64,000 bases of DNA, taken from Nostoc commune NIES-4072. GTDB taxonomy: Bacteria; Cyanobacteriota; Cyanobacteriia; Cyanobacteriales; Nostocaceae. Location: the NCBI RefSeq assembly GCF_003113895.1, contig NZ_BDUD01000001.1, positions 3,391,772-3,455,771 of the forward strand. The letters are read 5' to 3'. Position 1 is the first letter of the stretch. The number at the start of each line of letters is the position of its first letter. This document shows positions 43,372 to 52,985 of this stretch, piece after piece. The notes beneath the pieces are model-generated. The model saw only the letters and a program-made list of their open reading frames with translations, was not told where the DNA came from and did no database searches. A program made the translations under genes and the position numbers.

Positions 43372-44505
43372 ATGACTGCTAGTACCCTTCTGCAAGAAAT
43401 AGAAAAGTATATCCCTATTGTGGGAGATATAAATATTAAAAGTCCATTAGCATACCAAGCAACTCGTGGGGCGGTTGAGGTAGTTAACACAGTCCAGATG
43501 GCAGTGGCGGAAGCTTATATCAACGGACTAGAAGTTCCTGATTCCGTTCTAGAATCGTTTTTCGATACATGTATGCCAATTTTCTTTCAGTATTTCCCAT
43601 CCCTACTAGCACCTTATGAATGGGTATTAAAAGAAACTGATCATCTCGCCGAAGGTTCACAGCAACTAATGAAAATTCAGTACGACTTGCCTCAAGCCAT
43701 GCTGAATACTATGTTGGGGGACGGGAAACTCATTTATCCTAAGTACAGCATGGGACTGTGGGAAAAAGGAGCATTAAACCTTGAGCAATCCCAGATGCAC
43801 ATGATTGATGATGTAATTGAAAAGCTAGACATCAAGGATGGAGACAATATCTTAGACTTTGGCTGCGGGTGGGCATGTGTTCCTAATTACATTCTTTCTA
43901 AGTTCCCCAATGTCAAGTTTACAGGTCTTAATTTGAGCCACGCGCAATGTGAATATATACGCCACAAAATGCAAGATCCTGAGAGTTATCTCAGTTCACA
44001 TCGGTTTACCCTATATGAAGGTGATTTGAACAATGCAAATTTTGAAACCAAGTTTCATAAAATCCTTTCAATTGGTGTTTTTGAGCATGTTGGTAACTTA
44101 ACAAGAGCCTTTAAAAAATTAGCTTCGTTTCTCAAGGATGATGGCAAAGTTTTAATTCACATCATCACAGTCCGCATCCCTAACAATATGTCTAGCGTTT
44201 ACACTCACAAATATATTTTTCCACACGGTCGGTACTGGAATTACGATGCAGTTCCTAGCCATCAAGAAGACCTTAAAACAATTAAAAAATGGTATCTTAA
44301 TGGCTCTAATTACTCTAAAACAATAACTAACTGGTTACAAAATTTTGACGACAACCAGGCAACAATAAAAACATTAAACTATGGCATGGACTATGCCAAA
44401 TTTCGCCGAATATGGAGATTTTATTTGATATGGTTTATTCGTAATTTTGCTAGTTGCGATGGAGAATATAATGGTAATGGTCAATTTTTAATGGTTCATG
44501 CTTAA
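43372..44505 (+). CDS. cyclopropane-fatty-acid synthase-like methyltransferase
   Basis: A 377-residue SAM-dependent enzyme. The ATG at 43372 lies 7 bases after GGAG. The N-terminal 100 residues are helical. The methyltransferase core has ILDFGCGWACVPNYIL (SAM-binding motif I, DFGCGWG-like with Ala), TGLNLSHAQCEYIR and KILSIGVFEHVG, which are typical of the CFA/mycolic acid methyltransferase family (EHVG with the bicarbonate-binding Glu). It probably methylates unsaturated fatty acids in lipids or a related small substrate. It faces an acyl desaturase gene. Confidence 0.8.
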   Translation: MTASTLLQEIEKYIPIVGDINIKSPLAYQATRGAVEVVNTVQMAVAEAYINGLEVPDSVLESFFDTCMPIFFQYFPSLLAPYEWVLKETDHLAEGSQQLMKIQYDLPQAMLNTMLGDGKLIYPKYSMGLWEKGALNLEQSQMHMIDDVIEKLDIKDGDNILDFGCGWACVPNYILSKFPNVKFTGLNLSHAQCEYIRHKMQDPESYLSSHRFTLYEGDLNNANFETKFHKILSIGVFEHVGNLTRAFKKLASFLKDDGKVLIHIITVRIPNNMSSVYTHKYIFPHGRYWNYDAVPSHQEDLKTIKKWYLNGSNYSKTITNWLQNFDDNQATIKTLNYGMDYAKFRRIWRFYLIWFIRNFASCDGEYNGNGQFLMVHA

Positions 44506-44575
44506 CCGAACAAAGAACAGACTTTTTTCCTTAGTAATATAATGTCTGCTTGATTACTTACTTAAAGCCGAAGAG

Positions 44576-44680
44576 CCGCACTCCGCCAAAGCTTTGCTTT
44601 GTCTCCCTGCCCCTAATCCCCAAAGAGGGTTCCGGTTCCGAGTTTCCCGCTCTTCGGGAGGGGCTAGGGTGGGGTGTAAT
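44576..44680. repeat. dispersed GC-rich repeat region between convergent genes
   Basis: GCCGCACTCCGCCAAAGCTTTGCTTTG and CCCGCTCTTCGGGAGGGGC-like segments, containing the hairpins CAAAGC/GCTTTG and CCCGCTC/GAGGGG. They separate the methyltransferase and desaturase genes. Confidence 0.5.
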
Positions 44681-44737
44681 GGCTGTGGCTAGCATAACTA
44701 TCTATGCGGACATGATGTAATCTGTCAACCAGAATAT

Positions 44738-45643
44738 TCAGACCGATGTCTTTGCCCTCGCCTTAAAAACTGAGTTTTGACAGTTGCGGTTGATGGCGCG
44801 AGCGATAAGTTCTGGTTCAGAAGGCATTCTAATCTTTGACGCTAGCTTCAGAAACTCAAGGGTTTTGATGAACCAAAATGTTGGGTCTGGAAGATAAGCA
44901 ACCTGCCCCTTTCGCACAGTTATGCCATGCCGAGCTGACCACTGGAATGCATGATGAAGATTATGCCAGCCTTCACCCAAGGTCAGAAATGCTACGAGCC
45001 AATGGTTCCGACTGGAGTCATTAGTTGTGAACGGTTGCTCGCCAAGTATATGGCTGAGTGAGTTGACGGTGGCGACACAGTGGAAAAGGACAGTCGTGCT
45101 GAGGAAAAAAGCGCCGAGATATTCAACTCCACCAATGTAGTAGGAGAGCGCAGTAAGAGCAACGGTAGGAATGAAGTGCAAACGGTCAATAATCTTCAAA
45201 ACCACATTACTCTCAACATCGCTAGGAAGCTTAGAGGGGAAAAACTGTGGGGAGAATAGCCATCCAGCTTGAGACCACCAGAATCCTTTGATCCCCTTGA
45301 AAGGCAAATAGGGAGAATGAGGATCTTCTTTCTGATCTGAGTATTGATGATGATCCATGTGGTGAGCTTTCCACCAACTTGGCCCCATCTGTCCGGCTGA
45401 AGCAGCCACAATGCTTCCAACGCATAGAACTGAGGTTGGAGCCTGGTAGCTCTTATGGGTGAGTAGCCTATGATAGATGCCAGTAGTTGCAAGCATTCGT
45501 ATTACATATAACAACAGGGCCCACAAGACAGCACCCCATGATAAGCCAGTAACAAAAATGAGTAATGATCCTAAATGACTCACTACGATCAGAGTAGGGC
45601 CTACTATGTAAGAAATAATCGTAAGATGAGAGTACTGCTTCAT
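44738..45643 (-). CDS. acyl-lipid / acyl-CoA desaturase (delta-9 type)
   Basis: A membrane desaturase of about 301 residues from the ATG at 45643 (MKQYSHLTII). The three His boxes are complete: HRLLTH, HHMDHH and HNLHH, binding the di-iron site. Four hydrophobic helices are visible. It introduces a double bond in acyl chains; the delta-9 position is inferred from the family. A TTG at 45670 gives a nine-residue extension that overlaps the antiporter remnant. It is convergent with the CFA-synthase-like gene, which uses unsaturated chains as substrate. Confidence 0.88.
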   Translation of the reverse strand: MKQYSHLTIISYIVGPTLIVVSHLGSLLIFVTGLSWGAVLWALLLYVIRMLATTGIYHRLLTHKSYQAPTSVLCVGSIVAASAGQMGPSWWKAHHMDHHQYSDQKEDPHSPYLPFKGIKGFWWSQAGWLFSPQFFPSKLPSDVESNVVLKIIDRLHFIPTVALTALSYYIGGVEYLGAFFLSTTVLFHCVATVNSLSHILGEQPFTTNDSSRNHWLVAFLTLGEGWHNLHHAFQWSARHGITVRKGQVAYLPDPTFWFIKTLEFLKLASKIRMPSEPELIARAINRNCQNSVFKARAKTSV

Positions 45644-45659
45644 TAGTCTTCTAACGTCC

Positions 45660-45827
45660 TTAAGCTTCAAAAAAAATGCACCACATCTTCGCCGCAGTGA
45701 AGCTTGCGGACAGCAGAACGCCCACCGTTGTCAGCGTTAGTACCACATGCATATCTTGGCACAATTCGCTTGGAATATAAAAAGTAGTTTCAAACACAAG
45801 CGGTGGCAAAAAAGCAGTGAAGAGTTT
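45660..45827 (-). pseudogene. Na+/H+ antiporter (CPA1/NhaP-like), short remnant
   Basis: A 55-codon frame ending at a TAA at 45662-45660 reads LFTAFLPPLVFETTFYIPSE, then LTLTTVGVLLSASFTA. FLPPLxFE and the following TVGVLLSA helix are hallmarks of the third to fourth helices of CPA1 antiporters. No start codon is present and an intact gene would have more than 400 codons. It is a fragment left upstream of the desaturase. Confidence 0.7.
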
Positions 45828-45985
45828 CTATAGCAATCGGAGTTGAGTTAAAATCTCTCATCCTGTAACAGCGAGTTGACCTGGAAAATGTCAAAATTAA
45901 ATGAGTTTTGCGTAGGCAAAAAGCAATTTGTCGCCAGACATCGCCACTTTATTAGCGCGGATTTGAGATAACTAAGTTGAAATTT
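45671..45985. other. 315-base region between desaturase and trpS
   Basis: Mostly occupied by the antiporter remnant (45660-45827). The remaining 160 bases should hold the trpS promoter, but no consensus element is convincing. Confidence 0.5.
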
Positions 45986-46996
45986 ATGGGCAAGCAACGT
46001 GTTCTTTCTGGAGTTCAAACAACCGGCAATTACCATCTAGGTAACTATTTGGGAGCCATTCGCAACTGGGTAGAAGGTCAGAGCGAATACGAAAATTACC
46101 TTTTTGTGGCTGATTTGCACGCGATTACAGTGCCACACGACCCAAAACAGTTGGCAGCTGATACCTACACCCTTGCTGCTCTTTATCTAGCTTGTGGCCT
46201 TGATTTAAATCACTCCACCATCTTTGTACAATCCCACGTTTCAGCTCACAGTGAACTCACCTGGTTGCTCAACTGCATTACACCTCTAAACTGGCTGCAA
46301 GATATGATCCAGTTCAAGGAAAAGGCTGTTAAACAAGGAGAAAATGTGAGTGCAGGCTTATTGGATTACCCTGTACTGATGTCAGCCGATATTTTGCTTT
46401 ACCAAGCTGATAAAGTGCCAGTGGGTGAAGACCAAAAGCAACATTTGGAATTGACACGGGATATTGCAGCTCGGTTAAATCACCAATTTGGTAAACCAGA
46501 TCGACCAGTTCTGAAGTTACCAGACCCTTTGATTCGTAAGGAAGGGGCTAGGGTGATGAGTTTGGCAGATGGTACGCGCAAAATGTCGAAGTCTGATCCT
46601 TCTGAGTTAAGCCGAATCAATTTACTAGATTCACCAGAACAGATTCAATACAAAATTAAGCGTTGCAAAACTGATCCCATTCGTGGACTGACTTTTGACG
46701 ATCCAGCGCGTCCAGAGTGTAATAATTTGTTAACGCTCTATACATTGCTTTCTGGAAAGAACAAGGAAGATGTGGCGGTTGAGTGTCAGGATATGGGTTG
46801 GGGACAATTTAAGCCATTGTTGACAGATACAATTATTGAGTCTCTCAAACCAATTCAAGAAAAATATCACTCGATAATGAGCGATAAAGGTTATTTAGAG
46901 TCTGTATTGCGGGATGGAGCAAAAAAAGCTAGAGCGATCGCAAATCAAACTTTATCACAAGTAAAAACTGCTTTAGGCTATTCGCTTCCTTTATAA
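45986..46996 (+). CDS. trpS: tryptophan--tRNA ligase
   Basis: A 336-residue class I aminoacyl-tRNA synthetase. The HIGH-type motif is HLGN at residues 17-20, and KMSKS is at 199-203. LSGVQTTGNYHLGNY at the N-terminus and GEDQKQHLELTRDI are TrpRS-specific. It charges tRNA-Trp for protein synthesis. The ATG at 45986 gives the usual start (MGKQRVLSG); an upstream in-frame TTG adds three residues. metF follows 58 bases downstream. Confidence 0.95.
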   Translation: MGKQRVLSGVQTTGNYHLGNYLGAIRNWVEGQSEYENYLFVADLHAITVPHDPKQLAADTYTLAALYLACGLDLNHSTIFVQSHVSAHSELTWLLNCITPLNWLQDMIQFKEKAVKQGENVSAGLLDYPVLMSADILLYQADKVPVGEDQKQHLELTRDIAARLNHQFGKPDRPVLKLPDPLIRKEGARVMSLADGTRKMSKSDPSELSRINLLDSPEQIQYKIKRCKTDPIRGLTFDDPARPECNNLLTLYTLLSGKNKEDVAVECQDMGWGQFKPLLTDTIIESLKPIQEKYHSIMSDKGYLESVLRDGAKKARAIANQTLSQVKTALGYSLPL

Positions 46997-47054
46997 TTTG
47001 TCCATTTTCGGTGTGATTGGCTATACCATTTAAGAAATTGAAATTCTTAATTCT

Positions 47055-47975
47055 ATGCATCACACCCATAGCCCCACAGCCTTTCAGAGAGCTGTACAAG
47101 CAGGTGAATTTCTAATTACCGCCGAGGTAGCACCCCCGAAAGGGGGAGATCCAGCACACATGATTCAAATGGCGGCGACTCTTAAGGGAAGGGTTCATGC
47201 TGTCAATATTACTGATGGTAGCCGCGCAGTCTTACGGATGTCTTCGTTAATGGCGTCGGTGATTTTGTTACAAAACGGCATAGAGCCGATTTGTCAAGTT
47301 GCTTGCCGCGATCGCAACCGCATTAGTTTACAAGCTGATTTGATGGGCGCTCATGCTTTAGGTATCCGTAATATTTTAGCTTTGACTGGCGACCCAGTAA
47401 AAGCAGGCGATCATCCAGATGCCAAAGCAGTGTTTGACTTAGAAGCAGTACGGCTACTGCAACTGATTCGGAAGATGAATCAAGGCGTTGATTGCAATGA
47501 GAAACCCTTGACTGATGGAGCGCTAGATTTATTTGTTGGTGCAGCAGTAGATCCGCAATGTAAAAGTTGGTCGGGTTTGCAAAGTCGATTTGAACGCAAA
47601 ATCGAAGCTGGAGCGCAGTTTTTTCAAAGTCAGTTAATTACCGATTTTGAGCGGCTAGAAAAGTTCATGGATACCATTGCTGCTGGCTATAAAAAACCAA
47701 TTTTGGCAGGAATTTTTCTGTTGAAATCGGCAAAAAATGCCCAGTTTATTAATAGATGTGTTCCGGGTGTAAATATTCCCCAACATATTATTGATAGATT
47801 GGCAAAAGCCAAAGATCCTCTTGAGGAAGGGATGAAAATTGCCGCCGAGCAAGTGCAGATAGCGCGGCAATTATGTCAGGGTGTCCACATGATGGCGGTG
47901 AAGCGAGAAGATGCGATCGCGCCAATTTTAGATTTGGCTGGGGTTGCTCCAGTTAATCAGTTGGTATCCAAGTAA
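47055..47975 (+). CDS. metF: methylenetetrahydrofolate reductase
   Basis: A 306-residue MTHFR-fold enzyme. TAEVAPPKGGD, NITDGSRAVLRMSSL, QVACRDRNRISLQADL and ILALTGDP are family motifs of the FAD-binding TIM barrel. It reduces 5,10-methylene-THF to 5-methyl-THF, the methyl donor for methionine. Similar cyanobacterial proteins are sometimes named MTHFR-like, since the electron donor is not certain. A strong terminator follows. It may be co-transcribed with trpS. Confidence 0.88.
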   Translation: MHHTHSPTAFQRAVQAGEFLITAEVAPPKGGDPAHMIQMAATLKGRVHAVNITDGSRAVLRMSSLMASVILLQNGIEPICQVACRDRNRISLQADLMGAHALGIRNILALTGDPVKAGDHPDAKAVFDLEAVRLLQLIRKMNQGVDCNEKPLTDGALDLFVGAAVDPQCKSWSGLQSRFERKIEAGAQFFQSQLITDFERLEKFMDTIAAGYKKPILAGIFLLKSAKNAQFINRCVPGVNIPQHIIDRLAKAKDPLEEGMKIAAEQVQIARQLCQGVHMMAVKREDAIAPILDLAGVAPVNQLVSK

Positions 47976-48000
47976 ACGAAATAATAGATTTTTTTATTAA

Positions 48001-48030
48001 AGCAGATGGGAATAGCCATCTGCTTTTTTA
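48001..48030 (+). terminator. intrinsic terminator after metF
   Basis: AGCAGATGG and CCATCTGCT form a perfect 9-pair stem with a 6-base loop, followed by TTTTTT, 25 bases after the stop. Confidence 0.9.
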
Positions 48031-48212
48031 TGGTGAAACAGATGTATTTAAGATGTATTTACACTAGACTTCTTATTTACTCTCAATACCATAAGAATTT
48101 CAAACAGTTGGTATTTTTTCCTATACTGTTCATATTCATTACCAATTATTTTTATTTAATTAAATTTGTGTTTTTTGATATTAATACATGTATTACAAAA
48201 TGAAGTGCGGAA

Positions 48213-48275
48213 TGTGGAATTTTATATAGCGGTAGTGGTGACAAATCTATTAAAGTTTGGCAGATAAAACCGTAG
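48213..48275 (+). pseudogene. 3' end of a WD40-repeat gene
   Basis: The frame reads CGILYSGSGDKSIKVWQIKP and then a TAG. SGSGDKSIKVW is the closing strand of a WD40 blade (usually SGSxDKTIKIW). Nothing upstream continues the frame, so this is only the last 20 codons of a lost gene. Confidence 0.55.
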
Positions 48276-48299
48276 TTTATTATCACTACATATTTACCA

Positions 48300-51200
48300 C
48301 TACACAATGACATTAGTACCAAGCACTAGGTTTGTAGCAGTGAAAGTATTGAGAGTCACTAGAGTATTGAAATCAACAGTGCTATCACCAGAATTAACCT
48401 GCACCTGAGTATCAGTCCCCAATTGTACAAACCGCAGATAGTCGTCGCTGATCGGATTGCTACCACTATAGTTTAGGCTCTCAAATAAATTACTCAGAAC
48501 TAACTGATCATTGGAGCTTTCAAAGTCTGTGATTGTATCACCAACCCAGCCGCGATCGCTCAAAGTTTGGTAAACAAACCTATCATTACCGCTACCACCA
48601 GTTAGAATATCGTTCCCGGCATTACCAATCAGAGTATCATCACCTGCACCACCAATTAAGGTATCAAGCCCGACACCACCCCGGAGTAAGTCGTTACCAC
48701 CTTTGCCGTCAATGATGTCATTACCACCTTGAGCATTAATCACATCATCGGAGTTATCAAAGCCTTCAACATTATTGTTTAAGTCGTTGAGAAAAGTCAC
48801 AGTGTTTTTGTTGAAGATAGTTCTTTGGGTGGACTTGATATCGAAGACATCATAACTATCTCTAATGCTAGTTTGCCCATCAAACAGAATATTACCAACT
48901 GCTCCTCTAGTCCCAGTTGGAAATAAGTTATCTAAATACTGTAAAGTGAAATCTTCTAGGATAATTTTTGCATCTGCTACGCCTTCAAAGGTGATTTCCA
49001 AATTCCTGTTATTCTGGGTGAGCAACAGATTACGGGCAGTCAAACCTGCACCATTAAATTTGATCACATCGACTTCTTTAATGATTTCTGATGGGGGATT
49101 GTAGCCTGTACCTACCCCACCAAAATAGCTAATAGTATCCGTACCATCACCTAAATTGTAGATAATTATATCATTATCGCCAAAGATGCCATTTATCTGA
49201 TCGTCGCCTTTGTTACCTATGATGGTATCGTCTCCACTAACACCTGTAATTCGATCAGCATAATCGCTACCTATCAAGGTTTCATCAACATCATAAGTGC
49301 CATCTATGATATTAGGTGAGAGATAGATATTGGTCAGAGTATCGGTATCGCTGAATGCTCCACCTGGGCCAGTATTACCCAGGTCATTCGTAGTGATGGT
49401 GATACTGCCAGTATCACGATAATTAGTAGCTGTGAAAGATAAACCATCCAGAGCATTATTAATACTGCTAATTGTGCCAGTAAAGGTAAGGGTGGGGTCA
49501 GCTATGCCATCTCCGGTAGTGAAGGTAAGACCAGATGTATTATTTAAAGTTAGGATACCATTGGTGGCTGTCAGTGTTACTTGTACTGGGTTAGTGCCAG
49601 CATCAATGTCACTAATGGCAAACATCCTGCCTTGGTTACTAGAGAATATTAAGGGTGTGCCTTCATAAGCATCGTAAAAAGTGCTTAAAGTATTAGGAAT
49701 GGTATTAACTGGACTTTGATTTAGCAAAACAGCAGTAGCTTCATAAGCACCTGTATCTACTATGCCGTTAAATATTCTGTCAAATCCTGTACTTCGCCCA
49801 TCAGTAGTGATTCCTTTTGGAACTAAGGCATTATTCCCAGCGTTAATTGCAGGACTATCCTTGAGTAAGGCGTGAGTCAAACTAGTACCGCCGTTATTTT
49901 GCAGAGGACCAAGTTTGGGGTCAATGGAGTTATCGCTAGTACCAACGAGGGTGCTAGTAGTAAAACCTGTACTGCCAGTTCTGTCACCAATTAAGTTATT
50001 GCCTGAGTCTGTGAATTTGCCAATAACATCGGAATTGACATCTTCACTCGCGTATGGATCATCTTCGTAGTTGCCAGCAATAATTGTGTTTGCAACAATA
50101 ACAGCGCCATTGGTTTGATTAACAATACCTCCTCCCTGGAAGAAACTTTTCCAAGGAGCATAAAGACGGGTTGCAGCATTATCGGTAATAGTACTGTTGC
50201 TAAGAGTCAGCTTACCAGAGTTAGAGATGCCACCACCTACGCTGGCTATATTGCTAGAAACAGTAGTGTTAGTTAAACTAAGACTACCAGAGTTAGAGAT
50301 GCCGCCACCTAACTCGGCACTACTACCAAATATAGTGCTGTTAATTACTTTAGCAATGCCAGAGTTATAGATGCTGCCGCCATAGGTTGATGACTCAGGA
50401 GGATTACCAGACACTCCACGAGTGAACGCTCCATTATTAGAAAGAATACTGTTAGTTATTTCGAGAGTGCCGGTGTTGAAAATGCCGCCACCATAGGAAG
50501 GAGCATCATCAAGAAATGTTTGATTATTAGCAACAGTACTGTTATTCAGGCTGAGACTACCAGAGTTATAGATGCCGCCACCTACTGACGACCCAGTATT
50601 ATCAGAAACGGTGGTGTTAGTTAGGTTAAGACTTCCACGGTTAAAAATACCGCCTACAGAGCCAATACTGTTAGAAACGTTGCTGTTATTTAGATTGAGG
50701 GTGGCGTTGCTATTGACTAAAATAGCACCAAATACATCATTTGCATTAGTTACCTTCAAACCATCAATAATGGCATCTGTTCCAGTATTGGCGATCTCAA
50801 ACACTCTGAAGTCATCATTTCCACTGATAGTAAGGTTAGATGTGCCAGTTCCCAAGATCCGCAGATCATCAGTAATTGTCAGTTGCCCAGAAGTGAGATT
50901 AATAATATCTGGTGTATCATCACTAAACACCCCAGCAAAGGTAATTGTATCTTCGCCAGCATTGGCATTGGCATTTAGGATAGCTTGACGTAACGAGCCT
51001 TCCCCAGAATCGTTAGTATTGGTGACAACTGTGCCATTAGGTTTAGAAGTAGTGGGTGGTGCAATGGTAGTGCTGGGCTGGACTTCAACGGCTCCAATAT
51101 CAACGATACCGTCAGCTATCCTTTCTGCACCCCTTTGGTCAGTGTTAATTTTAGAAAGAGTTAGTGCATTACTGCCTGTGTTAATTGCGGGGCTACCTGG

Positions 51201-52985
51201 TTGTAAAGTATGAGTTAAGGTGTTACCACCGTTATTTTGCAGCAGACCCAGTTTAGGATCAATTGGATTGGCTTTTGTACCTACGAGAGTGCTAGTAGTA
51301 AAGTATGTACTACCATTGCTCTTACCTATCAAATTATTGCCAGAGTCAATAAAGTAGCCATCTACATCAGGGTTTACTTCACCTGTAGTGGAGTTGTCAA
51401 AATTACCTGCAATGATAGTGTTACCAACAGTTATTCTGCTACCAGTCCCGTATTCATATATAGGTTCATTGAAAATACCACCGCCGTTGCCAAAACCATA
51501 AATATCACTATCTGAGTCTGCGGTATTATTGGTAATTGTTGTATTGAGTAGTGTAAGGGCTAGACGATTATAAATACCACCACCGCTACCGTTTGACTTA
51601 TTGCCAGAAACCGTGCTGTTAATTAGAGTAGTATAACCAGAACCTTCTTCTTCATATCTGCCACTGTAATAGTTATAAATACCTCCACCGTCGTAATCTG
51701 CGGTATTGTTTGACACTGTACTGTTTCTCAGTCTAGCAATATTACTGTTAGATATACCACCGCCGTCATAGCCTGTGGTATTACCAAATACTTGACTACT
51801 GTTAAGGCTGAGAGTACCACCATTAGATATACCACCCCCTCCACTGAAGGCCTTATTGCCAAAGACCGTACTGTTAGTTAGGCTGAGAGTGCCACCGTTA
51901 AATATACCACCCCCCCCGTTGTCGCCAGTATTGCCAGAGATCGTACTGTTAGTTAAGCTGAGAGCGCCACGGTTAGATATACCACCCCCATAGCTTGCCG
52001 TATTATTAGAGACCGTACTGCTAGTTAAACTGAGGATGCTACTGCTATTGACAAAAATACCTCCGCCTCCTTGTCCGGGAGGAGTATTGTTCAAGTTTTT
52101 AGCATTGGCAATTTTTAAGTCATCAATGATTACATCTGTGCCTGCTCCTGATATCTCAAATGCTCTAGAAGTATTATTGCCACTAATGGTAAGTTGAGAT
52201 GCTCCCGTACCTTGGATGGTTAGATTATCAGTAATCCTGAGTTGCCCAGAGGTGAGGGTGATAGTATCTGGGGTGTTATCAGCGAATACGCCTGCAAAGG
52301 TAATTGTATCCCTACTAGGAGTATTATTGGCTAATTTAATTGCCTCTCTTAGAGTTGTGATGCCATTATTGCGATCGCCATCATCTTCATCTGAAATACT
52401 ATTAACCGTAAAGGTGGCAAATACTCCGGTGTAAGCTTGTTGCGTCGTTTGAGTAAATGCTAGACTCACTTCCATCTGTGCAGTGCAGACTTCCAGTTTC
52501 CAGTTACCGCCTAATGCCGCAGTGCCTACTCGCTCACGAGAAGCCGCAATATTTAAACCTGTGAGTTGGTGTAATTTTGTAATAAATTCTGCCCCGGCAT
52601 CACCTGCTGCTAGGTTGCAACTGTAAAGGAGTAAGTTCTCAAATTTTGGTTTAGAGGTTAGCTGCTGCCATTGTTGCAGTTGTTCTTGATAGTTGTTAAG
52701 GGTATCGAGTCCTAAGCGTGTGTTGCCTAAATACAAGCAACCAGGAACACCGTGAGCCACAATGTGGATACTAGTCAGATTTTGGCCGTGATAAGCCAAA
52801 ATCTTCGTAATTTCCTTTATGCCGTTTTGTGTTGGTGTTATGAAAAATACTTTTGTGTTGGGAGTAACACCGTTGGCTAAACTCTGATAGTCTTCAACTG
52901 CTGTGTCTATAAAGACTAGATTGTGGGTTTTGGCAGTAGAGATTGTGAGTTTTGACCTTACCTGTAATTTAGTGATTATGGTCAT
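48300..52985 (-). CDS. giant secreted or surface protein: DUF4347, beta-helix repeats, RTX repeats
   Basis: A 1561-residue protein from the ATG at 52985 (a TTG at 52997 is less likely). Domains in order: DUF4347 (about 20-190; FIDTAVEDYQSL, IHIVAHGVPGCLYLG, LLLYSCNLAAG); a first CSLREA/choice-of-anchor Q beta-helix block (about 205-650); a second, similar block (about 665-1090); a cadherin-like region (about 1100-1230); and calcium-binding RTX repeats (GGNDIIDGKGGND, GGAGDDTLIGNAGND, about 1250-1520) with the usual C-terminal export domain. RTX and DUF4347 proteins are large surface or secreted proteins, probably exported by a type I system. The beta-helix units repeat LTNSTVSGN(T/K) about every 23-33 residues. 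Confidence 0.88.
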   Translation of the reverse strand: MTIITKLQVRSKLTISTAKTHNLVFIDTAVEDYQSLANGVTPNTKVFFITPTQNGIKEITKILAYHGQNLTSIHIVAHGVPGCLYLGNTRLGLDTLNNYQEQLQQWQQLTSKPKFENLLLYSCNLAAGDAGAEFITKLHQLTGLNIAASRERVGTAALGGNWKLEVCTAQMEVSLAFTQTTQQAYTGVFATFTVNSISDEDDGDRNNGITTLREAIKLANNTPSRDTITFAGVFADNTPDTITLTSGQLRITDNLTIQGTGASQLTISGNNTSRAFEISGAGTDVIIDDLKIANAKNLNNTPPGQGGGGIFVNSSSILSLTSSTVSNNTASYGGGISNRGALSLTNSTISGNTGDNGGGGIFNGGTLSLTNSTVFGNKAFSGGGGISNGGTLSLNSSQVFGNTTGYDGGGISNSNIARLRNSTVSNNTADYDGGGIYNYYSGRYEEEGSGYTTLINSTVSGNKSNGSGGGIYNRLALTLLNTTITNNTADSDSDIYGFGNGGGIFNEPIYEYGTGSRITVGNTIIAGNFDNSTTGEVNPDVDGYFIDSGNNLIGKSNGSTYFTTSTLVGTKANPIDPKLGLLQNNGGNTLTHTLQPGSPAINTGSNALTLSKINTDQRGAERIADGIVDIGAVEVQPSTTIAPPTTSKPNGTVVTNTNDSGEGSLRQAILNANANAGEDTITFAGVFSDDTPDIINLTSGQLTITDDLRILGTGTSNLTISGNDDFRVFEIANTGTDAIIDGLKVTNANDVFGAILVNSNATLNLNNSNVSNSIGSVGGIFNRGSLNLTNTTVSDNTGSSVGGGIYNSGSLSLNNSTVANNQTFLDDAPSYGGGIFNTGTLEITNSILSNNGAFTRGVSGNPPESSTYGGSIYNSGIAKVINSTIFGSSAELGGGISNSGSLSLTNTTVSSNIASVGGGISNSGKLTLSNSTITDNAATRLYAPWKSFFQGGGIVNQTNGAVIVANTIIAGNYEDDPYASEDVNSDVIGKFTDSGNNLIGDRTGSTGFTTSTLVGTSDNSIDPKLGPLQNNGGTSLTHALLKDSPAINAGNNALVPKGITTDGRSTGFDRIFNGIVDTGAYEATAVLLNQSPVNTIPNTLSTFYDAYEGTPLIFSSNQGRMFAISDIDAGTNPVQVTLTATNGILTLNNTSGLTFTTGDGIADPTLTFTGTISSINNALDGLSFTATNYRDTGSITITTNDLGNTGPGGAFSDTDTLTNIYLSPNIIDGTYDVDETLIGSDYADRITGVSGDDTIIGNKGDDQINGIFGDNDIIIYNLGDGTDTISYFGGVGTGYNPPSEIIKEVDVIKFNGAGLTARNLLLTQNNRNLEITFEGVADAKIILEDFTLQYLDNLFPTGTRGAVGNILFDGQTSIRDSYDVFDIKSTQRTIFNKNTVTFLNDLNNNVEGFDNSDDVINAQGGNDIIDGKGGNDLLRGGVGLDTLIGGAGDDTLIGNAGNDILTGGSGNDRFVYQTLSDRGWVGDTITDFESSNDQLVLSNLFESLNYSGSNPISDDYLRFVQLGTDTQVQVNSGDSTVDFNTLVTLNTFTATNLVLGTNVIV

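Larger units (their letters stand above)
47976..48299. other. 324-base region between metF and the DUF4347 gene
   Basis: It contains the metF terminator (48001-48030), A/T-rich sequence and a remnant of a WD40 gene (48213-48275). Confidence 0.6.

Noticed and set aside
48006..48203. 65-codon hydrophobic frame after metF
   Set aside because: It begins inside the metF terminator and is a product of A/T-rich sequence.
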